Positions 46,633-57,372 of a DNA stretch of 64,000 nt are shown one piece after another; position 1 is the stretch's first letter; each line of letters starts with the position of its first letter. Source of the DNA: Lucinisca nassula (lineage: Eukaryota; Mollusca; Bivalvia; Lucinida; Lucinidae); assembly GCA_963580285.1 (NCBI GenBank), contig OY757013.1:150303564-150367563 (forward strand), written 5' to 3'. The position numbers were made by a program, and so were the translations under genes. Below the pieces are notes generated by a model that did no database searches, was not told the origin of the DNA, and saw only the letters and a list, made by a program, of their open reading frames with translations.

Positions 46633-46844
46633 CAATGATAATATAATAGCAATGCTTACTGAATTCAATACGTCCTGATAAAATAAAGATTTTGGAATAG
46701 TGAACTCTTCTTATAGTAGTGTTAATTATAATCAGTTCATTGTATGTACAAATCTTTTGCTAATGAAAAAGCAAATATTATTGAATTACCAGTTCCATAG
46801 ATATACAGTTTTTAGTAGTACAGCTTATCACATCTCAATGCAAC

Positions 46845-47435
46845 AAAACGATATAACGCCTATACAAATACATTGTAAACTTTACCGCCGAAAAAACAAA
46901 TAAGATGAAAGATTGTGATATTTCTCTTATTTCTGCTTAAAATATAGATTTTGGGTAGTCATTAGAACCGGCTCGATAACGAACCGCCTCATCGGCGGTT
47001 CTAACGAGTACATATAATCTTTATTTTAGAGCAGAAATAAGAACTAGAGCTGCCGCCTAACGGGCGCCAATTATACCCCCGCTACCGACAAATTTTTACA
47101 AGTATTTGATCTTGAGGAAGGTCAACGTAAAGGTCAATGTCAGGTTTGTGTATATCAATCTTAAGTACTAGTGGCAAGGTGTGTGGTGTATGAATATTAT
47201 AGAAATCGGTCAAAGAATAAGGAAGTTATGAGCAATGTTAAAGTTTTTTGTAACGGACCGACGACAGACGATTTGTAACGGACCGACGACAGACGACAAG
47301 CTGACTCCTATATACCCCCTTCAAACTTCGTTTGCGGGGGTATAAAAATAATGTTTATCCTTGGAAACCCCAGTTTTACTATATATAATGGGGTTCAAGG
47401 GGGTTAGAATTATATAGACGTGTATTAGTTTTTGA
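46845..47435. repeat. Palindromic MITE split by a 0.3-kb element
   Basis: The MITE runs 46845-47042 and resumes at about 47350 (AAACCCCAGTTTTACTATAT) to TATAGACGTG at 47423. The insert 47042-47349 has ATTATACCCCCGCT and GCGGGGGTATAA inverted ends and a twice-repeated CGGACCGACGACAGACGA. Confidence 0.65.
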
Positions 47436-48140
47436 CCTACCTGATGGTCCACATCTTGTTATTGTATCATGGTATTTTGGAGTTAATTCTAGAAAGATTT
47501 CCTTTGCTGAAATAGAAGAAATCGGTGTCGCAGTTATGCCTTACAGAAAATACCAACTGTACTCCGGTGTACAACAATATCTACTCATAACGAAATTGAT
47601 GATTTCGATAGTTATCTTTCGGACGACTGAATATTTCAAGAGAATAACGATATCCCTGTATCGCCAATATGTGTCTATTTTCATTTATCAATTTCTGTTG
47701 TCACAAATATGTATCTATCTATTGTTACAAATATGTAACTATTCGATCTTGCCATCTGGGATCTTTCTTTCGTTCATAATTAATAAGATATATTCTCTCC
47801 AAGACATCAGTTTAATATCGTTGGATACCATAGCGCTTTTGACAGTATTTACTTCGTTTGTTTTATTGGTGTTGTCTGTATGGCCTCTAGGGTTTGCGTC
47901 ATTATCTAATTCATCACCGAGTTCGTGAAAATTAATTAGAGTATGACAAAGTCGACTTTAACAGCAGGGATGTATGTATAACACTTGTAAAATCAGTTCG
48001 GGCAAGCTACAACTGCATCTGCAGTTTTCGTCTGTTATATGCAAGTTTCATGAAAATTTATTGTTTTAATTTAATCATCTGTTAGATATTGAAACATTGA
48101 GATTTTCTGTAATTTATTCGGAAAAGACTCTAGGATAAAC
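47430..48140. other. Unique DNA with an unrecognised open stretch
   Basis: A plus-strand frame is open from about 47418 to 47930, starting in MITE sequence, with VFDLPDGPHLVIVSWYFGV and SFAEIEEIGVAVMPYRKYQ, then a very hydrophobic tail. The antisense frame (minus, about 47950-47745) is also open and hydrophilic. Neither strand shows a known domain. Coding status is undecided. Confidence 0.25.
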
Positions 48141-48142
48141 TT

Positions 48143-48310
48143 TCAAAATAGAAGTGATAACGATAATCAGGAATCAGTACAACTACCCCACGCCACCCTT
48201 GCATGGACTAACTATACCAATAACAAACCACGACAGAAGAATCGCCTTTGAACGGTCAGTAAAAAGTATTTAACTGGGGTGGGAGAGGTGGGATGCTTAA
48301 ATCGATTTTG
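48143..48310 (-). repeat. Retroelement family R fragment
   Basis: Reverse scrap with AGAATCGCCTTTGAACGGTC. Confidence 0.55.
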
Positions 48311-48454
48311 CTATGGAAGTGGTCTTCTGTTTCATATTTCCCTAGGTCAGTGCAACATATAGGTAAATATACAATATATCGGGTAGATTTTTGTGCGCAT
48401 TGACTCAGCAGTTCTGATGATGGAAATATTTTAGTATGAAAAGGATACCGAAAA

Positions 48455-50670
48455 TATGTACAATTGGGCCCAATGGCCCTATATCGCTCACCTGTGTACC
48501 AGAAAATTATTAGTGTAGGAGACCACTTGACATTGCTACACTAAATATCTAAGCTCTGGGCCTTATGGCTACGGAGAAGAAGATTTTTTAAGCTTTTTCC
48601 ATTATAAGTCTAAAAGAGCTAAGGGGCCACGGGGTGTGGCCCATTTGGATCCCAGGGGCAGGGTTAGCAGGATTTATGTAGGTGACTATTTTATGTTGCT
48701 AGATACTAAATATCTAAGCTCTGTGCTTCAAATCTTCAGAGAAGAAGATTTTATAAGCTTTTCTCCATTATGAGTCTATGGGAGCTAAACGGGTCCCAGG
48801 GCGTGGCCCATTTGGACCCCAGGGGCATGATTGGCAGGATTTATGTACGTGACAACTTGCCATTGCTACATGCTAAATATCTAAGCTCTGGGCCCTGAGG
48901 TTTCTGAAGAAGATTTTTGAAGCTTTTTTTTTCCATTATGAGTCTATGGGAGCAAAGGGGCCCCGGGGCATGGCCTATTTGGACCCCAGGGGCATGATTG
49001 GCAGGATTTATGTAGGTGACAACTTGCCGTTGCTACATGTTAAATATCTAAGCTCTGGGACCTGCGGTTTCAGAGAAGATTTTTGAAGCTTTTTTCCATT
49101 ATGGGTCTATGGGAGCTACAGGGCCCCGGGGCGTGGCATATTTGGACCCCAGGGGCATGATTGGCAGGATTTATGTAGGTAACCACGTGCCGTTGCTACA
49201 TGCAAAATATCTAAGTTCTGGGCCCTGTGGTTTCAGAGATGAAGATTTTTGAAGTTTTTTTCCATTATGAGTCTTTGGGAGCTAAGGGGCCTCGAGGCGT
49301 GGCCTATTTGGACCCCAGGGGCATGATTGGCAGGATTTATGTAGGTAACCACGTGCCGTTGCTACATGCTAAATATCTAAGTTCTGGGCCCTGTGGTTTC
49401 AGAGATGAAGATTTTTGAAGCTTTTTCCATTATGAGTCTATCGGAGCTAAGGGGCCCCCGGGACGTGGCCCATTTGGACCCCAGGGGCATGATTGGCAGG
49501 ATTTACGTAGGTGAACAATTGCCGTTGCAACACGCTAAATATCTAAGCTCTGGGCCCTGTAGTTTCAGACAAGAAGATTTTTTAAACTTTTTTCCATTAT
49601 GAGTCTTTGGGAGTTAAGGGGCCCCGGGGCGTGGCCAGTTTGGAGCCCAGGGGCATGATTGGCAGGATTTATGTAGGTGACCACTTGTCGTTGCTACATG
49701 CTAAATATCTAAGCGCTGGGCCCTGTGGTTTCAAAGATGAAGATTTTTGAAGCTTTTTTCCATTATGAGTCTATGGGAGCTAAGGGGCCCCGGGACGTGG
49801 CCCATTTCGACCCCGGGGTCATGATTGGCAGGATTTATGTAGGTGACCACTTGCCGTTGCTAAATGCTAAATATCTAAGCCCTGTGGTTTCAGAGAAGAA
49901 GATTTTTGAAGCTTTTTTCCATTATGAGTCTTTGGGAACTAAGGTACCCCGGGCGTGGCCCATTTGGAGCCCAGGGGCATGATTGGCAGGATTTATGTAG
50001 GTGACCACTTGCCGTTGCTACATGCTAAAATCTAAGCTCTGGGCCCTGTGGTTTCAGAGTAGAAGATTTTTGAAGCTTTTTTTCCATTATGAGTCTATGG
50101 GAGCTATGGGGACCCGGGGCGTGGCCCGTTTGGACCCCAGGGACATGCTTGGCAGGAATTATATAGGTGACCACTTGCCATTGCTACATGCTAAATATCT
50201 AAGCTCTGGGCCCATTGGTTTCAGAGAAGAAGATTTTTGAAGCTTTATTTACCATTATGAATCTATGGGAGCTAAGGGGCCCCGGGGTGTGGCAAATTTG
50301 GACCCCAGGGGCATGATTGGCAGGATTTATGTAGGTGACCACTTGGTATTGTTACAAGCTAACTATCTAAGCTCTGGGCCCTGTGGTTTCAGAGGAGAAG
50401 ATTTTTAAAATTGTTCCCATGATAAGTTTATTGGAGCTATATGTTGCCATGACAACCAGAATTCCAACCTGATCAGCCTAAAAACCTTATGCAGCCTTTC
50501 CCCCTACCTGATGGTGCTTCACAAGAAATTTGATCAAGATTGGCCATGGGGTATTAGGGATATACTTATTTGAAATTGTTTACGGACGCACGCACGGACG
50601 GACGCACGCACGACGGACAAAATGTGATCACAAAAGCTCACCTTTTCACTTCGTTGTAGATGAACTAAAA
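48455..50670 (+). mobile_element. Internally tandem element, 11 units of about 166 bp
   Basis: The motif TTGGCAGGATTTATGTAGG recurs about every 165 bp from 48665 to 50320. The left end is GGGCCCAATGGCCCTATATC. The right end has an ACGGACGCACGCACGGACGG tract (50583-50620) and TGTGATCACAAAAGCTCACC. Open frames starting MVSEMKIFE are repeat-born: a unit of 166 nt shifts the frame each time. Confidence 0.75.
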
Positions 50671-51115
50671 ATAGTCTATTTACTGAACCCATTAAGTTGT
50701 CGCAATTAACTTAGTCCGTGCAAACCCAAGTCAGGCACAGCGTTAAATATGATCATATAAATAATCCGAAATAAGGGAGAGTTAAAGTCCACCAGTAGTT
50801 ATTTTCTGTTGACCGCGGTCGTTTGATTGCAGTAGTTTTATATGTTTATAAAATTTGTATCTTGTTGCTTTTGTGTATTTACGTATTTCTTTTAGTGAAT
50901 GTTTCTGGGCAACATTTTTTATTATCCAATCTCTTATATAATAAAAAAGTGTTATGATATATTTTGATATTGGCCAGTGCTATTGGCAAGTTCTATTGTA
51001 AGTTTGGTACGTTTTTTATTATGGCACTTTTTAACGTGCTGTAATAATAAAGCCGAAACAAAGACTTTCTCACAGTCAACAACAATTGTGTGGAGTAGCT
51101 GTGGAGTGTTTGCTG
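50670..51115. other. Unique DNA, one unexplained minus-strand frame
   Basis: A minus frame (about 51118-50950) reads VVDCEKVFVSALLLQHVKK and ends at a stop. It starts at the end of a MITE and has no splice context that fits the CARD gene. No domain is recognised. Confidence 0.25.
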
Positions 51116-51119
51116 CCAT

Positions 51120-51385
51120 TACGAAAACACGCCTATAAAAATACATGGTACATTTTATCGCCGAAAAATGAAGATTTTATTATGAAAAATTGTGATATTT
51201 TTCTTATTTCTGCTAAATATAGACTGTGGGTACACGTTAGAACCGCCTCATCCAGGCGGTACTTACGAGTACCAAAACTCAAAATTGTAGAGCAGAAATA
51301 AGAAAAATAAGGTTTTCCCCTGTAAACCACAGTTTTACTATATAAAAGTGAGGTTCAGGGGGTAAAAAATAGATAGGCGTGTTTT
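51120..51385. repeat. Palindromic MITE copy
   Basis: Ends AAAACACGCCTATA and TAGGCGTGTTTT; hairpin AACCGCCTCATCCAGGCGGT in the middle. Confidence 0.7.
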
Positions 51386-51417
51386 GTGATGTCGGTGAAC
51401 GCAGAAGATTGAGCGAC

Positions 51418-51535
51418 TGACAGCTTGGAGAATAGTTAAACTATTGCCTCTCTGTGCTGTGAATGACCCGATTCACTATTCATGTCCACAGTACCTCGGG
51501 GCAATAGTCTATTTGTACTCCAAGCTGCCATCTAA
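51418..51535. repeat. 118-bp inverted repeat
   Basis: Left arm CAGCTTGGAG-AATAG-ACTATTGCC, right arm GGCAATAGTCTATTTGTACT then CCAAGCTG. Not seen elsewhere in the window. Confidence 0.6.
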
Positions 51536-51979
51536 TAACTGTATATTATTGCTCCGGAAGTATATATGTATATAATTTACTCCAGAAAAACACGATTACT
51601 GAAAACAGCCACCTCAATCCGCCGAAAGACGGAAAACATTTAGGAATGTAGGAACACACAAAATAGTTTAGAAGACATGCATCAACACACATATCCATAA
51701 ACATATACAGAAACAATGGAAAGACAGCCTTTGGACAGTCAGCAATAAAAGTTCTTGAAACTCAAAATTAATCCTTATTTACGACCAGTCATCAGATCCT
51801 AGTTGACGCTGCTCATGACTATGGAATCCTGGTGACAAAGTCAAGTATCTTTTTTTTTTTTTTTGTGGGGGTGGGGCGGGAATAGGCAAATAGCCGTAGC
51901 TCCAATGATTGTTTATCGCTGAAGCTAGTTTTCATCGTAGTTGTTATGCCTGCCTAGATACCAGAACGTATTGTAGAAA

Positions 51980-52370
51980 CCTTAAATGGAATTTTGAAAA
52001 TGTTTGAGGGTCACTGATGAGGTTTAATTGGCCGAAACTAGCATGTCTTGTCCAGAAAAATCTTGTACACTCCATATTTTTCAGTTCTGTGCAATGAACC
52101 TTGATTACCCTTTTTCAGAACATTTAACTTCACCACAGTGGGTGTTAAGGGAATGTGTGGCGGACGTAAAACTTCTCCCTGCCCTTCAACATAGTGTGGG
52201 TATATTTTCTAGTCCTTTTGGGTCAGTGAATCCATTACGGAATTTCGAAAATGTTTGACGGTCACTGATGAGGCCTAATTGGCCGAACTAGCAAGTCTGG
52301 CCAAGAAAATTCTTGTACACTCCATATTTTTCATTTCTATGTTGTGGTCCTTGCTTCCAAGGGATTACGC
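51980..52370. repeat. Two units of the 260-bp family
   Basis: TTGGCCGAAACTAGC and TTGTACACTCCATATTTTTC each occur twice. Confidence 0.6.
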
Positions 52371-52372
52371 AA

Positions 52373-52640
52373 ACACGCCTATACAAATACGTTGCCACCT
52401 TTATCGCCGAAAAATGAAAATCCTATGATGAAAAAATGTGATATTTTTCATATTTCTGCTCAAAACATAGATTGCGGGGACTCGATAGAACCGCCTCGAT
52501 GAGGCGGTTCTATCGAGTACCCTCAATCTATGTTTTTGAGCAGGAATAAGAAAATTAGGTATACCCCCGGAAACCCCAGTTTTACTATATAAAAGTGGGG
52601 TTCAAGGGGGTCAAAATTATGTAGGCGTGTTTTCGTGATG
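52373..52640. mobile_element. Palindromic MITE, best copy
   Basis: Ends AAACACGCCTATA and TAGGCGTGTTTTCG. The core, about 52460-52550, is a long hairpin: each arm runs CTGCTCAAAA-CATAGATTG then ACTCGATAGAACCGCCTC, about 43 nt with three differences. Confidence 0.78.
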
Positions 52641-52969
52641 ATTATGCGTTTTTCAAAGCATTATACTAATGATAAATTAGAATATGAGTTTTTCGTTCAT
52701 AACCCGAAAATTTACCACCCCGGGCACGGACAGTCTCCAAACGCATATGAATTTTATTGATTGTCTTCAAGTTTCAAGAATATTCAATCCAAATTCCACG
52801 AACACCTATATAACATAGAAGCCAAGCGGGTAACATGGCCAAACGTTGCTGTTTTCAGCAGTCAATGGGTTTATGCGTTAAATATTCACTCTCAGCTATC
52901 AAATTTGTCTGAGAAGTCTGACCATGGCATTCTGTAATTAAAACTGAAAAAAGATCAGTACAATTGGCC

Positions 52970-53560
52970 TTTTTGTGAGACGCCAAGTTCTGCAAAAGGC
53001 AGATCATTCGGTTTTTCTCATGTATGCTGTTTCTGTTAAGTTACCAATTGTTTTGGAAAGTGCTGATGACTCGGTTTACCAGCTGTCTATTTTGTTTACT
53101 GTCGTAACTCCATGTTCCGACAGCTTTCCCCTTGGGGTTGTGGATTTGAACGTCAATGGCTCGAGCACCTTTGGTACCTCGAAATTCTGTTGAGACAGGG
53201 AAGTTCGAGCCACTGAGGGATACTGCCAGGAGGTATACGATATACTTTTGGACATCTTTTCTGTGTTATATAATGAAAATGTATGCTGTGTGTACTCATT
53301 AGAATTGCCTCATCGAGGCGATTCTAATGAGTACACATTACATAAATTTGCAAGTAAAAAAGGGGAAAATCTCTGAAATTATCCCCACTATTTCTTATGT
53401 ACAGGATTTCTCTAAGGGCTCAAACATGGGGGTTCGACTCAGCCATAGTAGACGACCCATCGGTGTTCGAGCCATCGAAGTTCTACTGTATGTTTGAAAC
53501 ATTTCCTGATCGTTTCCCTTTTTAATTTGTATCTTACTTAAGCTTGATAACGCAACCTCA
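52970..53560 (+). repeat. Diverged retroelement-like 3' region with a hairpin
   Basis: Similar to 42660-42850 (TGACTCGGTTTACC, TTTCCCCTTG, CCTGATCGTTTCCC). A 49-bp hairpin at 53288-53337 (ATTAGAATTGCCTC and its complement, one mismatch) lies inside. Confidence 0.45.
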
Positions 53561-53617
53561 GGCAAGGGTAATGACACCTTGAGAACAACATTTGTGCAAA
53601 TTAGCCTCTGATTAAAA

Positions 53618-55125
53618 CAAGAGCTGTCGCATGACAGCATAGCTCGCCTGTTTTGCGACTTCAAGATATAAGGTAAAATTTATGAACCATGAAATAAAGG
53701 TCACACTCACCTAGATACATTTGAGATCAATAATCAGGTCACATGGAACATATATTCCAGATATTACATTTCAGAATCAAATTGCTTCTGAATTATAAGG
53801 CAAAATGATTGAACCATGAAAATAGGTCACAAGGATCTAGATATATTTCTATGTAAATCATCGGGTCAAATGGAACTAATAATCCAGGTGAGACATTTCT
53901 CCATCAAATAGTGTTCAAGATAATAGGCAAATTCACTGACCATGAAATATAGGTCACACTGACCTATATATAATTCAAGCTCAATCATGGGGTCACATGG
54001 AATAAAAACCCAGGTATGACATTTCTCCATCAAATAGTGTTCAATGTAATAGGCAAAATAACTGAACAATGAAATATAGGTCACACTGACCTGGATATAT
54101 TTTGCGGTCAATTATCGGGTCACATGGAACTAATACTCCAGGTATGACTTTTCTCTATCAAATAGTATTCAAGATAATAGGCAAAATCACTGAACCATGA
54201 AATATAGGTCATTCTGACCTAGATATATTTTGAGGACAATAATGGGTCACATGCAACAAATAACCCAGGTATAAAATTTTTCCATGAAATAGTATTCAAG
54301 TTAATAGACAAAATCACTTGACCGTGAAATGTAGGTCAGCATGACCTACATATATTTTGCGGTCAATTATCGGGTCACATGGAACTAATAATCCAGGTAT
54401 GACATTTCTCAATCAAATAATATTCGAGATTATAGGCAAAATCTCTGAACCATGAAATATAGGTCACAGTGACCTAGATATATTTTGAGGTCAATCGTGG
54501 AGTCACATGGAACTAATATCCCTGGTATGACATTTCTCCAACAAATAGACTTCAAGATATAAGACAAAAACACTAGACCGTGAAATGTAGGTCACCATGA
54601 CCTTCGCCCTTTTACACTTGAACCAATGTCACTTGAGTGGCTGGTGTGTAACCAATTGTGTCTATAACTTGTTAGTATAATGGAAAGGTTTACAACAAAT
54701 TACAAAGGTGTACTGGATTTTGACCCCTAGCCCCACCCCATCCCCACTCCCAGGCATGAACCCAGGGGTGTGTTGTTTTGGAATCTCAGAAGACATTCCC
54801 AGGTATCAAAGTTGTAAATATGAATGCTTTGTGATGAGTGACTGTTGAGATATAAGCATTTCAATAATTTAAACACAGAATTACAAAGGTGTTCTAGATT
54901 TTAACCCCTAGCCCCACCCCTGGGCATGAACCCAGGGGTCTGTTCTCTTTGAACATCTGAGGACCCTCCCAGGTACTTAAGTTCCAAATATGAGTGGTCT
55001 GTGATGAGTGACTGTTGAGATATAAGCATTTGAAAAAATTTAACGCAGTGTGACGGGAACGCAAACGCGCACGCCAACCGAGGTGATTACAATAGCTCTC
55101 CATGAACTTCGCACAGGCGAGCTAA
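53618..55125. mobile_element. Internally tandem element, seven units of about 130 bp
   Basis: Left end GAGCTGTCGCATGACAGC and AGCTCGCCTG; right end CACAGGCGAGCT, an inverted match. Units carry GGGTCACATGGAACTAAT and AAATATAGGTCACA-TGACCT. The last two units (54600-55030) are longer and different. Confidence 0.7.
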
Positions 55126-55179
55126 AAAGATACACGGACACTACTTGACTTAGTGATATGACCTTACATAATGACAAAT

Positions 55180-56130
55180 ATAACTCGCTGTTGTCTATTG
55201 GTTAACAGTTTATACCTGGCATATTTTGATGCCATTATAGAATGTGAGTTTGTCCCTGTAACGATTACCTTGAATAAAGAAGGTAACTTCTTTGGATCAC
55301 TTGCTTAAAGATATATACGAGTGCAATCGTGTAATTTTCAAATAATTTTAAAACATTTACCATTAGGCTATAACCTTATGACAAGGACATGACGTCATAT
55401 ATTGTTTGAGCTTCATGGACAAAGGGACATGTTCTTGATAACAAAACCTTAGGTCGTAGTTATGACACACCCATGATCTGTTAACAGCCTCGTATATTTT
55501 TGATTATATAACTGTGTACAAAATATGGATCTAATCTACCAATCATTCCAAAAGTTATTGAACGGAAAACATTTCACACATGTAAAAAAACGAAGTTGAA
55601 AAAGAACCATAACTCCCATTAGAACTGATGGATTTTACGCGAAAATCTACTTGACCAATGAGGTTATGCACCAATGTATATAATGTGAATCCAATCTACT
55701 GATATTTTCAAAATATATTGAACGGAAACCATTTTCATGCAAAACTAAAGTTGAAAAAGGGACCATAATTTTCATAATGATTGGCGGATTTAACCCGAAA
55801 TGGAACTTGTGGATTGAATTGTCTGGTCCTTTGGGAACACTGATTTCACTACGGACTTGATAAAAATATTGGAGGGTCACTGATGAGGCCTAATTGGTCG
55901 GAACTAGCTAGTCTGGCCCAGATAAATCATGTACACTCCATGGTTATCAGTTCTGTACGGTTGTCCTTGCTACCCTTTTTCAAAACATTGACCTTTATTT
56001 AATGATTGCGAACCTGTGTATAAAATTTGAGTTCAATACACTAATATTTTCAAAAGATAATGAACGGAAACGTATATACGGGCAGTGGTGATTCTATATG
56101 TCGCCAATGCAACTGGCGGGGGCATAAAAA
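55180..56130. repeat. Tandem array of about 180-bp units
   Basis: About four units with TATTGAACGGAAA and GTTGAAAAAGGGACCATAA; ends at GCAACTGGCGGGGGCATAAA. A scrap of the 260-bp family interrupts at 55850-55990. Confidence 0.6.
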
Positions 56131-56277
56131 TGGCAATACTCAAATCAGGAAGGTTTCATTTTGCTGTTTCATAAACCGATAACCCATATCTTATTTCTTT
56201 AAAGCAGACAAAATTGTCTTTGATTGTTTAACTGTGTCAGATTTAACCAGTGATTGCTATTGCAAATTATGACTCAC

Positions 56278-56610
56278 CAGGTAGAAGATGTTGCAAGTGT
56301 TTTTCCCCCCGATGTTTTGTCAGATCTGGGCATGTCTTGGATAAGGCATCTTCAAACATGGAAAACTTATGTTTTCCAGCTCGCTTTACGTGATCCACAA
56401 GTGTCTTCACTCTGTCAAGTCTTGACGTTATCTTGTAAATATCTTCATGGTCTAAAAATGTCAAAAACCCACCAACAAGAAGTCTGTCTATGATGTCTCT
56501 TGGTTCTAGATTATCTTCCAGATCTTTTGCCAGAAATTGTAAATGACTTAAAAAGAAGTCGTCTGTCTCTTCAGATTCTCCTGTTAAAAGCGAGTCTCTA
56601 GCATTGTCTT
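56278..56610 (-). CDS. CARD domain exon 1 of the multi-CARD gene
   Basis: A 333-nt exon of phase 1-1. The acceptor is TTGCTTATTTCAG before AAGACAATG and the donor is CTACCTG/GTGAGTC, both close to consensus. It encodes about 110 residues: an acidic leader (residues 1-20, with GESEETDD), then a CARD from about residue 24 to 98. The CARD shows the helix-1 pattern DNLEPRDIIDRLL, then DHEDIYKITSRLDRV for helices 2-3, LVDHVKRAGK for helix 4 and FSMFEDALSKTCPDL for helices 5-6. This is the usual CARD order (Leu-Glu-Pro in helix 1, Phe and Ala-Leu in helix 5). It is the most 5' exon I can recognise. The next supported exon is 15 kb away and joins in frame. Confidence 0.82.
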
Positions 56611-56659
56611 CTGAAATAAGCAAAGCGCATTTAATTGCAGCAAATACGCCAACACAACA

Positions 56660-57370
56660 CAAGTTAGAGAAAGTTTGTTAAAGCATTCTCCAATGCACGC
56701 GCTGCCAATTAATAACGCTAAATACGGCATGACTTCTTGTCTTTCATTAGCGCCTATGTGATAATTTCCTATAAATTGAAATGGTAACTATATGATAATT
56801 TATATAATCGAAATGTAAAAGTGCAAAAATAAACTAAAACGAGGAAATTCTATTAAAGATTCCCATAAACATGGGGGTAGATTATGGTAAAATACAAAAC
56901 GTTCTTCATACTTCTTTGAGCTATAATTAAACTTCATAACGTGCTACGTGGACTGAACAGTTTGTTTTAATCATGATATTTTTATTTTAATTACAGAATA
57001 TAGTCACTTCGTAGAGAATGCGTTGTCAAATGTAAATAAAACCCAATCATAACCGACGTCGACCTAATATGGAACTTTCATTGGCTGTCAAACACTTTTA
57101 CTTAAACAGATTTCAGCAACACAGCACCGACGTTTGGGCAACCAATACATTATCTTCACGTGAGAGTTTCTTGGTGAAGAGGAACCACAAAACATTTTGA
57201 AGATGGACCTTCAGCAGAATAATGTCAACTACCTGTCAATTGCCTGGAATGGTTGGGATAATTGCATCAGGACATGAACTGATTCTTGTCTTTCTTTCTT
57301 GTGTGTATATTTTTGTTTTCAAAATGCATCGTTTACATCTTTGATTGCTTTATTTTATATCTCAATACAT
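56660..57370. other. Unique DNA upstream of CARD 1
   Basis: The likely place for the missing first exon or promoter of the CARD gene. One weak candidate is a minus-strand ATG at 57148-57150 with 49 nt open to TTTAA/GTAAAA at 57102, which would join CARD 1 in phase. Its context is poor and I do not count it as an exon. Confidence 0.35.
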
Positions 57371-57372
57371 TA

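Larger units (their letters stand above)
4568..56610 (-). other. Multi-CARD / ubiquitin-like gene (partial, 10 exons)
   Basis: This is the span of one inferred host gene read on the minus strand. Ten exons with GT/AG borders join without a frame break: phases run 1-1, 1-0, 0-1, 1-1, 1-1, 1-1, 1-1, 1-1, 1-1, 1-stop. Exon lengths (333, 134, 238, 126, 330, 294, 267, 81, 114, 65) plus one base from an upstream exon total 1983 nt. The predicted order is CARD, possible TRADD-N-like module, Ser-rich linker, CARD, CARD, CARD, ubiquitin-like domain. CARDs are six-helix death-fold domains that oligomerise in apoptosis and innate signalling; I infer a cytosolic adaptor. No NACHT, helicase, caspase, TIR or kinase domain was seen. 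Introns of 0.16 to 15.7 kb are mostly repeat. The first exon is missing, and two or more genes or alternative transcripts remain possible. Confidence 0.6.

Noticed and set aside
49227..50240. Series of similar frames starting MVSEMKIFE
   Set aside because: They are copies of a 166-bp tandem unit that is not a multiple of three, so each unit shifts frame.
50950..51118. Minus-strand frame with a favourable ATG context and a VVDCEKVFVSALLLQHVKK stretch
   Set aside because: It starts at a MITE end, has no splice donor that fits the CARD gene and no recognised domain.
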